From NCBI RefSeq assembly GCF_001540865.1, contig NC_033621.1, positions 5,662,000-5,725,999 on the forward strand: a stretch of DNA of 64,000 nt. Reading direction: 5' to 3'. The position numbers and the translations under genes are program-made. The DNA is from Ananas comosus (Eukaryota > Streptophyta > Magnoliopsida > Poales > Bromeliaceae). The notes below the pieces were generated by a model. It did no database searches, was not told the origin of the DNA, and worked only from the letters and a program-made list of their open reading frames with translations. Positions 11,047 through 21,363 of the stretch are shown piece by piece. The stretch's first letter is position 1; each line of letters starts with the position of its first letter.

Positions 11047-11732
11047 TGTTACGTACCTGACTCAACGCAACCCGTTGATGATGATACTTCGCTGAAACGA
11101 TGGACAGCGTTGGGGATGATGGGTTCCAATTATGGCCGCTCGCAATAAATCAGGAATGCAACACAATAATTTAAAGTAAAGAAAAGGAGAATAGAGAGTA
11201 TAAGAGAAGAGATGATAAGAAAGAAGAAGAAGAAGAAGAGGAGAAAGAGAGAGAGGGAATTAGGGTTGAGAGAGAGATACGAGATGGAGAAGAAATTATC
11301 ATAATTCTCATTAAAAAAACCCTAATTCTGTTACAATCTGCCTATTTATTCCCCATACACTGGACTAACATGCAATTAATAAAAACTAACATGACTAATT
11401 GCGAATTAGACTAAAGTTGGGCTTCTCTGTCGTTTCTTGGTTCGAATTCGGTATATGGCCCACTATTCACTCGGTCCAGGCCCGCCTGTAATCGGTAAGT
11501 GGTCTCTTATCCCTTCCCACTATCCTCACTGTATCCATCGCCCCCTTCGCCGACACCGCTCCTCAGCAAGGCGCCTCCCCTTTCGCGATCTCTCCAAGGC
11601 TGACCGATTCATGATCCAAACTCCCCCACTAAAAAGCTAAGTCCCCCTTTTATTACTTCTCCTTTAGTCTCTTCTCTAATTACTCTGCTCCTAGCTCTAA
11701 CCCTAACTCCTCTCCTACTGGCAGATGTAACA
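11047..11732 (-). repeat. chromovirus 5' LTR
   Basis: 686 bp, pairs with 5337-6021. It would carry the promoter and polyadenylation site; I did not identify a clear TATA box. Confidence 0.95.
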
Positions 11733-11737
11733 CCATC

Positions 11738-11870
11738 CTAGAACTATTCTAGCTCTAGCATGCTTAACTCTCTTAATCTCTTGGGTTTAGCCACCGCCTA
11801 AAATGCTATAGCTAGATTCAGAGTTTTAGTTTTATTATATTTCATATATAGGACTACTTGGGGTCTCACA
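11738..11870 (-). repeat. TRIM LTR, second piece of the right copy
   Basis: Continues the LTR begun at 5304-5336 and ends GTCTCACA; followed by the TCTAT target duplication. Confidence 0.87.
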
Positions 11871-11875
11871 TCTAT

Positions 11876-12679
11876 ATTTTTGAGACACCAATTGATTTTT
11901 CTTGCACAAACACATATTCTTGCTATACTAGTTACTATTACGATATTAGTGGTATCTTTCTGGATAGGTATTTATCATGTTAGGAAATTTCTATTGGACT
12001 ATTTATGTTATTGGTGGATCGGGTTGTATAGCAATTCCTTGTGTTTGTCATTGTTTGGAATAGTGCGAATTTATGTAAGATTAGAGATCGGACTTTTGAT
12101 TTGTTATTATTAATGTGTCAAGATATTGTGATGTCCTGGTACATTGATGTTAGTGACATGAGTCTAGTAGACCCTGGTTCCTTTGATATTTGTTGTATCC
12201 TATTGAGTGGAGATTGATATGACTTATGGACAATGAGATGAGGTGAAGTCTATTAATTCCAACAGTATTGTGTGCTTGCGTAGGGTTGCTCCTAGCGAGT
12301 TGGCCCTCCGAAGTTGTCCTTTGCAGCTATGTGATCAATCGAGCTGCAGTGGCTGTGTGATTGATCGAGCCACTTAGTCAAGGGCCTCATAGGCGTTGCA
12401 ATTGATCACTGTGCCACTAGGCCAGGTACAGGCTGGACCAAATGGATTGTGTAATACTCAATTATGCAGTTATGCGATTGATCGAGCTACAATGGTTGTG
12501 TGATTAAATGGAACCACTTAGCTGGGAGTCTCGGTGGGTAGGTGATGAGATATTTATTGACAGAGTAACACAGTAGTTGTTGAGTAGTAGACCATTATGA
12601 CCAGAATGGGTTATTGAGTCAAGTAGAGTAGCATCGTGCAACAACCTTTTTGTGTTGATCAGTGTAGATCAGTGAGGCA
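11876..12679. other. unclassified, no gene
   Basis: Continuation of the region interrupted at 4922. Imperfect repeats of GTGATTGATCGAGCCACTTAG-like words occur at about 12325-12525, each about 150 bp apart. No open frame of substance. Confidence 0.35.
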
Positions 12680-13317
12680 TTGTATATTAACTTTTTAGGG
12701 TTGGTCAGTGTACAGCGAGGCCTTATGTGTTAGCCCTCCTGTGTTGTTAAGTGTGGACTAGTATGACAGTACTCTAGTATTGGTTAGCTTAGGTTGCATG
12801 GTATGGTATTACGTCACAGCCTTTCTATATTGATTTGTACATGTCTATTTGACAAAGAGATTGATATACTTGTGTTGGTCAGTGTCGCCGGCTGCACAAC
12901 ATAATCTTATCTAGTTATTTCACTTGATGCATGTGATACCTGTGTTTTGGCTTTTCAGTATTTCTTATAGAGGCATGATGGTTGTTTATCCTTTCTTTTT
13001 TGTTGCATTTCTTTATTTATATAGCTATTTTACTATTCTTAGAATATAGTTTTACAACATAAAAAGTGTTTGTTGTACAGTGGCAGATCCAGAATTTTTT
13101 TCTAGCGGTGTCAAATATATAATAAAGAGAAAATATAAAAAATAAAAAAGTAAATTAGTCATTAATAATGTATAAACAAAAAAATCATCATTTCTATTAA
13201 CAATTGTTCTCAATGTATTTTTCTATTCTGGAAACGATTTATAATAGTTTTATTGGTAACATCGTTAAATCCATCTTTTCTTATGTATTTATTAGTTAAA
13301 TCCATCAATTGTTCTCA
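12680..13317. repeat. local tandem duplication, copy 1 (empty site)
   Basis: About 638 bp repeated at 13318-14943. This copy lacks the 1,004-bp insertion found in copy 2 and so shows the sequence before insertion: AAAAAGTAA occurs once, at 13145-13153. Many small differences separate the copies, so the duplication is old. Confidence 0.88.
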
Positions 13318-14943
13318 ATGTATATTAAGTTTTTAGGGTTGGTCAGTGTACAGTCATGAGGCCTTATATGTTAGCCCTCCTGTGTTGTTAAGTGTTGACT
13401 AGTATGACAGTCCTCCAGTATTGGTCAGCTTAGGTTGCATGGTATTACGTCACAGCCTTTCTATATTGATTTGTACAGGTCTATTTGACAAAGAGATTGA
13501 TATACTTGTGTTGGTCAGTGTCGCTGGCTGCACAGCATAATCTTATATATCTAGTTATTTCACTTGATGCATGTGATACATGTGTTTTGGCTTTTCAGTA
13601 TTTCTTAGGCATGATGGTTGTTTATCTTTTCTTTTCTATTGCATTTCTTTATTTATATAACTATTTTACTATTCTTATAATATTGTTTTATAGCAGAAAA
13701 ATTGTTTGTTGTACAGTGACGGATCTAGAATTTTTTTTGTAGTGGTGTCAAATATATAATAAAGAGAAAATATAAAAAATAAAAAAGTAAGGGGCAATTG
13801 CCTATATACCTCTGAAAAGTTTCCAATTTTCTTATTTACCCCTCTCAGAAGGCTAATATTGAAAATACCTTTTTTATGTTCCAAATCTTTCTAATATACC
13901 CCTGGAGTTAAGTTCCGTTAGTGAGCTGCCGTTATCTCTGGAAAATTATCATTTTGCCCATTCCAATATACTCTCGTACAATAACTAACTTTTTTTATAT
14001 ACCCTTCATATACCAAATACTTTTCTTATTTATCTTTCAAATATCAATTAATTAATTAAGCACGTCGGGAGCGAGCAGATGAACGGATGAGATCGATCGC
14101 AGTTAAACCAACCTTGGTGGCTGGAGGCATATATAATTAGTTAAATTTTGTCTTTTAATTTTTAAATTCGTTGAAAAATACGGCTAAAAAACGGATTCGG
14201 CAATTATTCGGATACGTGATTTATACGGGTATTATATGTTCACCAATTAAAAATTCGGGATAAAAAATTCGGCTATGTATAATAAATATATAATAATTAA
14301 TATACCATATNGAGGCATCGAATCTAGCATCTCGTTTCGCCCGAAAAGGTTCCCGATTTGCGACAAAACCATCCCTCCTAGGTTCCACCAAAAACCACAT
14401 ATAGACAACTATATGTAAAAACCATTAAACCCCTTTTTCTCGAAATCCGTGCAGCCAATTCCAATTCCGTCAGTGCCATTGGGTCCAGGATAGTCAAGCG
14501 GTTGAAAACGAGCTATTGGAAGGCTATATTTGGAGTCCGATATGCGTCGAAAGTCCACTCTACTCCGCGGCCTCTCCGAAAAACCGGAGTTACTATTCAC
14601 TTAAGTCAGACTTCCGGGTCGCGTAACTTCTCCGTTTTAACTCGTTTTCTCCTGAAATTTGACGAGTACACTTATAATTATATTACACACAAGAACATCG
14701 TCAAACAAAAGGGTTTAATCAATAAATCAAAAATCTCAGTTATTACAAGATGAGATATTTCCAAACGAATGAGAGGTATATAGGTAATTATCCCAAAAAG
14801 TAAATTAGTCATTAATAATGTATAAACAAAAAATCCATCATTTCTATTTACAATTGTTCTCAATGTATTTTTCTATTCTGGAAAAGATTTATAATAGTTT
14901 TATTGGTAATATCATTAAATCCATCTTTTCTTATGTATTTTTA
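13318..14943. repeat. local tandem duplication, copy 2 (with insertion)
   Basis: Matches 12680-13317 after removal of 13791-14803. It extends to the right into the rest of element 13714-15293. Confidence 0.88.
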
Positions 14944-15293
14944 GTCAAGATTTATGATAAATAAATTAATTTCTGACAAACTATATAATTTTAACTATAT
15001 GCCAACAGCCAACAAAAATAAAAAAAAATCAATAATCATTTTCCACAAATAATAACAATAACCAAATGCAACTAATTAAAAATAATTTATATACTAATTA
15101 TATTTTTATGTATTACAACAACTCCAAACAACTACTATTGATAAACAAAAAATAAAGTCGTAATTAAAAAATAAATAGTAAAATTATTCTATTTGTTGAC
15201 CCTATTTTGGAGTTAAAGTTGACCCTAAAGTGGGGCCAACATGATAAAAGAAAGGCCATCGACCCTACTAAAGTGGCTACAAATCCGCCATTG
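13714..15293. mobile_element. non-autonomous DNA transposon, hAT-like termini
   Basis: The left end CAGTGACGGATCTAGAA and the right end, read inverted, CAATGGCGGATTTGTAG form imperfect TIRs. The flanking 8-mers TTGTTGTA and TTGGCATA agree at 5 of 8 positions, too weak to prove a hAT target duplication. No transposase. A Mutator-like element (13791-14794) is nested inside. A truncated second left end begins at 13078 in the duplicated copy. Confidence 0.55.
13791..14794. mobile_element. Mutator-like non-autonomous element, 1.0 kb
   Basis: TIRs read GGGGCAATTGCCTATATACC at the left and GGGATAATTACCTATATACC at the right when inverted. A perfect 9-bp target duplication AAAAAGTAA lies at 13782-13790 and 14795-14803, confirmed by the empty paralogous site at 13145. 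It encodes no transposase. About 190 bp of its interior (14475-14665) matches, in reverse orientation, the LTR-like sequence at 57945-58140. One undetermined base is at 14311. Confidence 0.93.
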
Positions 15294-15397
15294 TTGGCAT
15301 ATGTTTAGTTTCTAGAAATTATAGTATTTATTAAAAAAAAGAGTTTTTGTTTAAATAGCATTTTTATTTTTTAAATTTTTTATTTAGAAAAAGAAAA

Positions 15398-16783
15398 TGC
15401 CAATTTGCATAAAAAAATTATTAGTTTTGAGATTTTGTAAAAGTAGGCCGAATTTTATAGATTCAATTCGGATTTTCATAAAACTAACCAAAATACTTTT
15501 ATTTCTTTCTCTCTCTCCTTTTTTTGTTTTCTCTCTCATTCTTTTTTTTTATTCTCTCCGTAAAGAGCAGTAGAGGCGGAGGCAGCCCACCTCGCCTCTG
15601 CACCTCGTGCCCTCTCTCGCGTCTACGCACCTCCCACTCTCCTCGCCTACGACCTCGCTGAGGCTGTGCTTGCCGCCGCCTTCTGGGATGCCCCGCCTCG
15701 CCTCCATCCCACGCGCCCTCGCCTACGCCCCCTCACCCCCCTCCCTTCTCGCCTCCGACCAGCTAAGGACGCGTTGCGACCCTCTTTTTTTTTTCCCTTT
15801 TTTTTCTCTCCAACTATCCTCTATTTCCTCCGCGGCTCTCCACAATAGTAATGAGGACAGCACCGTGTCCTCTTCCTTCGGCTTCGCCCTCCACTTCTAC
15901 TGTAGCATATTTTTCACCCACCAAACCCACTTCTGGGAACTTGTTGTCGTCACCACCACTGTTGATGACAAAGAGGAAGCGTTTCTCGGCGCCGAGAATC
16001 TCACCGGCGAGGGAAGGGGCACGCGGCCCACGGTGCCCACCCGGGGCCGGCGACGAGTGAGGTGGAGACGAAGAAGAGCGTGACAATGCTGGTGAAGAGG
16101 CGGCAGAAGTGGGGGCGGCGACGAGTGCGGCCTCAGCGAGGTTAGAGGTGAGAAGGGTCGGGAGTGCATAGGAGCATTTACGCTCTCGTGCATCCCCCGT
16201 AGCTGACCCGGTATAGCCTTGGAATAGCTGTTGGAGGTGGAGGACAAAGAGGAGTTGGGTGTAGAAGAAGAACAAGGAAGTGGGGAGGAAGGAGGAGAAC
16301 AGTATAATTATCTTTTAAAGAGTGCAACTTTCATTTAAATAGTGCAATTTACATCTATAAAATGCAACGTTCTTTTAAAGCAGTGCAATTTCATTTTAAC
16401 AGTACAACTTTATTTTCTTCTTTTTTATTTTCTAGTTTTTCTTCATTATTCTCTAATTTTTGGGCTTCAGTTAATTTTTTTTTTAAGCAAACAAAAGTAC
16501 TTGATCAGAGTGGAGGTGGAGGTGGAGGTGGAGGACGAAGAGAAGTTGGGCGTAGATGAAGCACAAGAAAGCGGAGGGAAAGGAGGATGAGGAGAAACAA
16601 TGTAATTATCTTCCAAAAGTGTAAATTTTATTTAAAGAGTGTAATGTTTATCTTAAAAGGCGCAGTTTACATCTCAAAGAGTTGGTCAGTTTTCTAAAAA
16701 TTAGGACCGAATCTATATAATCCAAAATGATAATCTATTTTTGCAAAATCTCAAAGCTTATAGATTTTTTTTGCAAATTGGCC
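15398..16783. mobile_element. long-TIR Mutator-like element, family of 45261-47662
   Basis: The ends are TGCCAATTTGCA and TGCAAATTGGCC, with inverted arms of about 110 bp. Flanking 9-mers AAAAGAAAA (15389-15397) and AAACGAAAA (16784-16792) agree at 8 of 9. Inside is a GC-rich block (15570-16200) with spurious open frames on both strands rich in Pro, Arg and Ser, then repeats of GTGCAATTT-like words. The GC-rich part could be captured host DNA, as in Pack-MULEs, but I recognise no parent gene. Confidence 0.82.
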
Positions 16784-17369
16784 AAACGAAAACTATGAAA
16801 AACTTATTTTTATATATATTTTTTTAAAAAATAATTTGTTATGCTTTTTGGAGGAAAAAAACACTCTAAACTTTAAACAGGAGCAAATTCTTGACACTTC
16901 TACAGCAGGATGCCCTCGAACATGTTTATCTCGAATGGATAACGAGATTGCCATGTAAGCAAAAACAAAAAAAAAAAAAAAATCTTGCTCATGGGGCTAT
17001 AAGAAAATTAATTTCAATATTACAAACTAGTGTCCGCCACTGTTTCACATGCAAAAAGACATAATAATAATGAAGGAAAAAGAAAAAGAATTATGAGGCT
17101 TTTACTTTGCACTAGTCAATAGAGTAGTTTTGAAGGGTCTGGACTTTGGTCCATAGTTAGTTAATTTATGATTAATACGCGAATTAACTAACTATGCTTT
17201 GGTCCCGGGTGGGAGAACTCGATCTGGTAGAGAGATTGTGTGCGCGGCTAAGGATTTGTTTGTTTCATCGAAATTGATTTTTGAATTAAAGTGGATTTGA
17301 GTTTAGAAAAAAAAAATTAGCAAAACCGCTCTTAAGAAAATAAAAAAGAGAAAATATTTTTTTCTGAGA
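16784..17369. other. intergenic, nothing recognised
   Basis: AT-rich, with short homopolymers (A16 at about 16967-16982). No open frame or repeat structure found. Confidence 0.4.
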
Positions 17370-17508
17370 AAAAAATAGCATGCTACACACTTGGTTTATT
17401 TCTTTTAACAATAAACTTAGCTAAAAATATAAATCAACTAGAATTTGAATTTAAATTTGTGAATACCAACTATCGAACTTTTTACCACTTGTGCCAGAGA
17501 GGTCAGTA
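17370..17508 (-). mobile_element. tRNA-derived SINE, diverged copy
   Basis: Read on the minus strand it begins near CTGGCACAAGTGGTAAAAAG (A-box-like), continues with GTTGGTATTC and a decayed B box, then TTGATTTATATTTTTAGC. It aligns end to end with the better copy at 55111-55266. It resembles the plant Au-SINE type. The B box GTTCGAATCC is mutated here, so this copy is probably old. Confidence 0.72.
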
Positions 17509-17873
17509 AGAAAAAATATTCTTAATTTCACAATTGAGGAGATACAAATACATAAGAGGAAGAGAGTAATCAAGGTCATGAATATAGGATGGTTGCTTAA
17601 ATTAAATCCTTCAAGCCAATTTGCAGGGGAAGATGCTTTTCTTTTTTTTTTCTAAAAAAAAAGAAAAAAAAAGAAAAAAAAAAGCTTAAAAGCAGAAGGT
17701 CGGAGGGTGGGTGAGTGGGTGGGGACTGGAGGAGGTCACTCTCATAATTAAGAAATTAATTTCCTTGCTCCTTTGTTTCAGTAAAGAACAAACTATCTGT
17801 TTAATTATGTCTGTCATAAAACAACTTTAATTAGGTCTCGTGTGGTTCACCTTAGTTTTTACTTCATCATCTA
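17509..17873. other. intergenic, nothing recognised
   Basis: Includes an A/T homopolymer block at 17640-17685 and a GT/GA-rich stretch at 17700-17735. No gene. Confidence 0.4.
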
Positions 17874-18274
17874 CTAGTGAAGGCCCGCGCTTCGCGGTGA
17901 AAAATTTATACAATTTTTAAAATATTTTGAACAAATTTTTTTAATTTTTTAATTTGCAAATCTAATTTCAAATTTTAAACTTCAAAAAATTGAAGAGAGG
18001 AAAATTAAAAAAATTATTTAAATAAAGAGGGATAAAAAATTTTGAAGTTTGAAATGCGATTTATTATATGTATTATTAATAAATTAATTAATTATATATT
18101 ATATAATATTATTAATAAATGTAATTAATTAATTAATTTTATAGAGTTTAGAGATTAAAAAGTTTAAACTTTGAAGTTTAAAATTAAAATAAATATTATA
18201 TGGTAATATTTACATTTAAAATTTAAATGTAAAATATAAAATTTGAAAATTAAAATTTTAAAAGTCTCTCTCTC
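17874..18274 (-). mobile_element. Helitron 3' end, body cut by the gap
   Basis: On the minus strand the sequence CCGCGAAGCGCGG forms a GC-rich hairpin, followed a few bases later by CACTAG and then T. A subterminal GC hairpin, a CTRR terminus and insertion before T are the hallmarks of a Helitron 3' end. The adjoining AT-rich body runs to the assembly gap, so the 5' end (TC) and any helicase remain unseen. Confidence 0.65.
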
Positions 18275-18869
18275 NNNNNNNNNNNNNNNNNNNNNNNNNN
18301 NNNNNNNNNNNNNNNNNNNNNNNNNNNNNNNNNNNNNNNNNNNNNNNNNNNNNNNNNNNNNNNNNNNNNNNNNNNNNNNNNNNNNNNNNNNNNNNNNNNN
18401 NNNNNNNNNNNNNNNNNNNNNNNNNNNNNNNNNNNNNNNNNNNNNNNNNNNNNNNNNNNNNNNNNNNNNNNNNNNNNNNNNNNNNNNNNNNNNNNNNNNN
18501 NNNNNNNNNNNNNNNNNNNNNNNNNNNNNNNNNNNNNNNNNNNNNNNNNNNNNNNNNNNNNNNNNNNNNNNNNNNNNNNNNNNNNNNNNNNNNNNNNNNN
18601 NNNNNNNNNNNNNNNNNNNNNNNNNNNNNNNNNNNNNNNNNNNNNNNNNNNNNNNNNNNNNNNNNNNNNNNNNNNNNNNNNNNNNNNNNNNNNNNNNNNN
18701 NNNNNNNNNNNNNNNNNNNNNNNNNNNNNNNNNNNNNNNNNNNNNNNNNNNNNNNNNNNNNNNNNNNNNNNNNNNNNNNNNNNNNNNNNNNNNNNNNNNN
18801 NNNNNNNNNNNNNNNNNNNNNNNNNNNNNNNNNNNNNNNNNNNNNNNNNNNNNNNNNNNNNNNNNNNNN
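18275..18869. other. assembly gap, 595 N
   Basis: The left edge is a CT dinucleotide run, a common cause of assembly breaks. Open frames spanning the gap are artefacts. Confidence 1.
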
Positions 18870-19586
18870 TTGTTGGCTCTGGAGGAAAAGTATTTAACTA
18901 TATAGAGAATAAGTAAAGGAGGCTATAATAGACAAGAGAAAAGAGTCTTAATCATATAAAAATTATATAATCGTGATTGGATTTCAATTGATCTTATGAT
19001 TACAATGAAGGAGAAGAACTCCTTTTATAGCCTTCAATTGTGAGAGTTTTAGATCTAAATTTTCATAACTTACAATTAATAGCTTTAAGAGTTTCTTATT
19101 CAATATGTAACTCTAAAAATTGCTAACTCCATATATGATAATTTATTCTTGAGAAAGTGCATTAACTTCCAACAGGGGAGAGGGAGGTGGAGTGAGGAAG
19201 AGACAGAGCCGGGAGAGAGAAAGGGAGAGACCAAAGAGAAAAAATAAGGGGCCCACCGAAGCCCCCGCAAAACGCGGGGAGGCCTCGGTGAGAACTCTCG
19301 ATTCAATTTATCTATAGATAGTACAAAAAATTTTACTTTATTATTCTATAGTTTTACATTTGTTTTACCATAAGAATCTATTCTTAATTAAATAGAGAAG
19401 AAAATTTTCAAATTTTACAAGTTATAGTATGTCTAAGTGTAAATTATCGGCCAGTAGAATACTATATTATGTCACACTTTATATTTCTGTGGTATAATAA
19501 ATTATGGTATTTTAATATCCCACTAAATAATAGGTCTTTGAGGAGGATAATATAAAGAAAAAACGATATGGTAGGGAAGGAAAGCA
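18870..19586. other. intergenic, nothing recognised
   Basis: Holds a purine-rich stretch at 19170-19245 and a small GC hairpin (CCCCGC, loop, GCGGGG) at 19263-19279. No gene. Confidence 0.4.
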
Positions 19587-19591
19587 ATTTA

Positions 19592-19969
19592 TGTTGGATA
19601 TAGCCCACGTGATATATTCAAGGCGATCTATAAAGATACGGTTAATCTATTAAGTCGATCTATAAAGATATGATAGATCTAACGGTTAGGATATATTTGG
19701 ACGCGTCCTTGATGGACGAACGTGATTTAACATACTTATATTAAGTTATATATAAATATATAACATACGAGAGTCCCGGTCTAACCCTAATTCAATTGTC
19801 TGTGACGGTTCCATCTCCGGGATAAGGGAATTAGACTCGAAACGTCCCGTCTTCTTGTAGATCACGAACGAGGATGAATTACGAACAAGGATCGCCGCCT
19901 ATAAATCGGGTATAGAAATCAAAATAATGGCAGAAGGTACGATCTTAGTTTCTCATAAAATTTTTTACA
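19592..19969 (+). repeat. copia 5' LTR
   Basis: Starts TGTTGGATATAGCCC and ends TTTTTTACA. Pairs with 27114-27490 with scattered differences. Confidence 0.94.
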
Positions 19970-19971
19970 TG

Positions 19972-19983
19972 TGGTATCAGAGC
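19972..19983 (+). other. copia primer-binding site
   Basis: TGGTATCAGAGC, two bases after the 5' LTR, of initiator-tRNA-Met type. Confidence 0.93.
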
Positions 19984-20248
19984 AGAACCTTTTGCCGGAT
20001 TTTCGTTTCTTTCCGAATTTCGTTTATTTTTTTTATTAAAGAATAAATAAATAAATAATTTTGTCGATGGTTTGCGTTAATGGTGACACCGGTCGGACTC
20101 AATCGAGATCGGCGTTCGGAGGAACGGCATCACCGGCTCGACTGCTATCTCGGAGCGGCGTGGGAGAATTGCGCATCCTCGACCACGTTAGGCGGAGCCC
20201 ATGCGTAGGGCCCATTAAGGGCCACACGAGGCAACCCACTGGGATGCG

Positions 20249-20251
<3 letters not shown>

Positions 20252-20300
<49 letters not shown>
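20252..20300. repeat. A49 homopolymer
   Basis: Uninterrupted run inside the copia leader. Its length in the assembly is unlikely to be exact. It may mark the tail of an inserted retroposed sequence, but no target duplication is visible. Confidence 0.95.
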
Positions 20301-20302
<2 letters not shown>

Positions 20303-21360
20303 TGTGAAGCAGGCATGGATGTCTGGTATTTAGACTGCTGTCTTTATAAAATGTTGATGTATTGGTAAATGTATGTAATATTTTTAACTTTTTTTCATCA
20401 TATATGCTAACACTTTAATGATATTTGTTACTTTTCTTGGTTACTCTGGTTGTTTTGCTTTGTCTTTTATGAAACTAGAACAGGGTGGGATCACGTTATA
20501 CTTTTCAATCNCTTATTTATGAAGAAGTCTATATATTAAAGTTATATATAACTTTTGGTATTTGTTATATATAATTTCTATTCTATTCGTTTGTTTATTC
20601 ATGATATAAAGTAGTATGTTTAATTTAATATTTTACGGTATATTTTTTTCATTATTATTATAAACATATATAAGATGATTATGAAAATTTAAGAGTAGAA
20701 TATATAGACTTCATACGGTTTATAATTTTTGAGTCACATAAGGTTGTTAAGAAAATTATTCAAGACTTTTATTATTTTTCCGTTGCGTTTTGAAATAATA
20801 TGAAATTTTCGGTCATTCAATATCATATAAGGATTAATGTGAGATTAATTATGTCTTGGAGTAGCCACAGCATCCTAGTCATGATATTTGATCACTTATG
20901 GTATTTTTATAAGATGATATTGATTTAAAATTAACCCGAAAAAATTCATATAGATTCCTAATTTATTTTAAATAGTCATTCAATGTCAAATAAGATTATT
21001 TGTATTTTTCATTATGCTCAGGAATAGCCACAACATCCTATAGATAATGAAAAATATATAAGCTATTAGTGATATTGAATTAAAGTTTGACTATTTATTA
21101 CAGTCAAATAAATTAATTTTTTGAATTTTGACTGGAATAAGATAGTGGATTGAATTTCTAGATAGCGAGTTTTCTTATACCCACAGGTACAGAAATCTTG
21201 TTCTTTAGAAATTAGTTTTCTACTAGTCTTATTATTAAAGTAGATGAATTCTATGCGTATAGCATCTCTATCCACAGGAAGGTAGAATTTATCTAATCTA
21301 AAGATTATTATTTTTTTAGCAGGCGATAAAGTACAATATTTCTTTTGTTTCTGCAGCTCT
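20301..21360 (+). other. copia leader / intron-like region
   Basis: AT-rich with no coding sequence. It ends in a pyrimidine-rich stretch and TTTCTGCAG at about 21349-21357, a good splice acceptor just before the gag frame opens without a clear ATG. This suggests that gag translation might start from an upstream exon; unproven. One undetermined base is at 20511. Confidence 0.35.
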
Positions 21361-21363
21361 TCC

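Larger units (their letters stand above)
5337..11732 (-). mobile_element. Ty3/gypsy chromovirus, complete but disabled
   Basis: The element has LTRs of 685 and 686 bp, an initiator-tRNA-Met type PBS, a purine tract and a 5-bp target duplication CCATC (5332-5336 and 11733-11737). On the minus strand the order is gag, CCHC knuckle, protease, RT, RNase H, integrase and chromodomain, the order that defines plant chromoviruses. It cannot be expressed as one polyprotein: I see five in-frame stops and two frameshifts. The LTRs differ at roughly 16 of 685 positions by eye, so insertion is fairly recent. Its target was the right LTR of a TRIM. Lineage (Reina-like or Tekay-like) is not resolved. Confidence 0.95.
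4923..11870 (-). mobile_element. TRIM (miniature LTR element), split by a chromovirus
   Basis: Without the 6.4 kb insertion this is about 550 bp: LTRs of 165 and 166 bp around a 216-bp interior (5088-5303) with no coding sequence. The interior carries a primer-binding site on the minus strand next to the right LTR (TGGTATAAGAGCCA, close to the initiator-tRNA-Met type) and a purine tract (AAAGAGAGAA) against the left LTR. The element is bounded by a perfect 5-bp target duplication, TCTAT, at 4918-4922 and 11871-11875. Small LTRs, intact PBS and PPT and no genes fit the TRIM class, which depends on other elements for replication. Confidence 0.88.

Noticed and set aside
15607..16275. Overlapping open frames on both strands rich in Pro, Ser and Arg
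   Set aside because: They lie in the GC-rich block of a Mutator-like element where stops are rare by composition; no recognisable protein family.
18243..18905. 220-codon open frame
   Set aside because: It spans the N gap and contains almost only undetermined residues.
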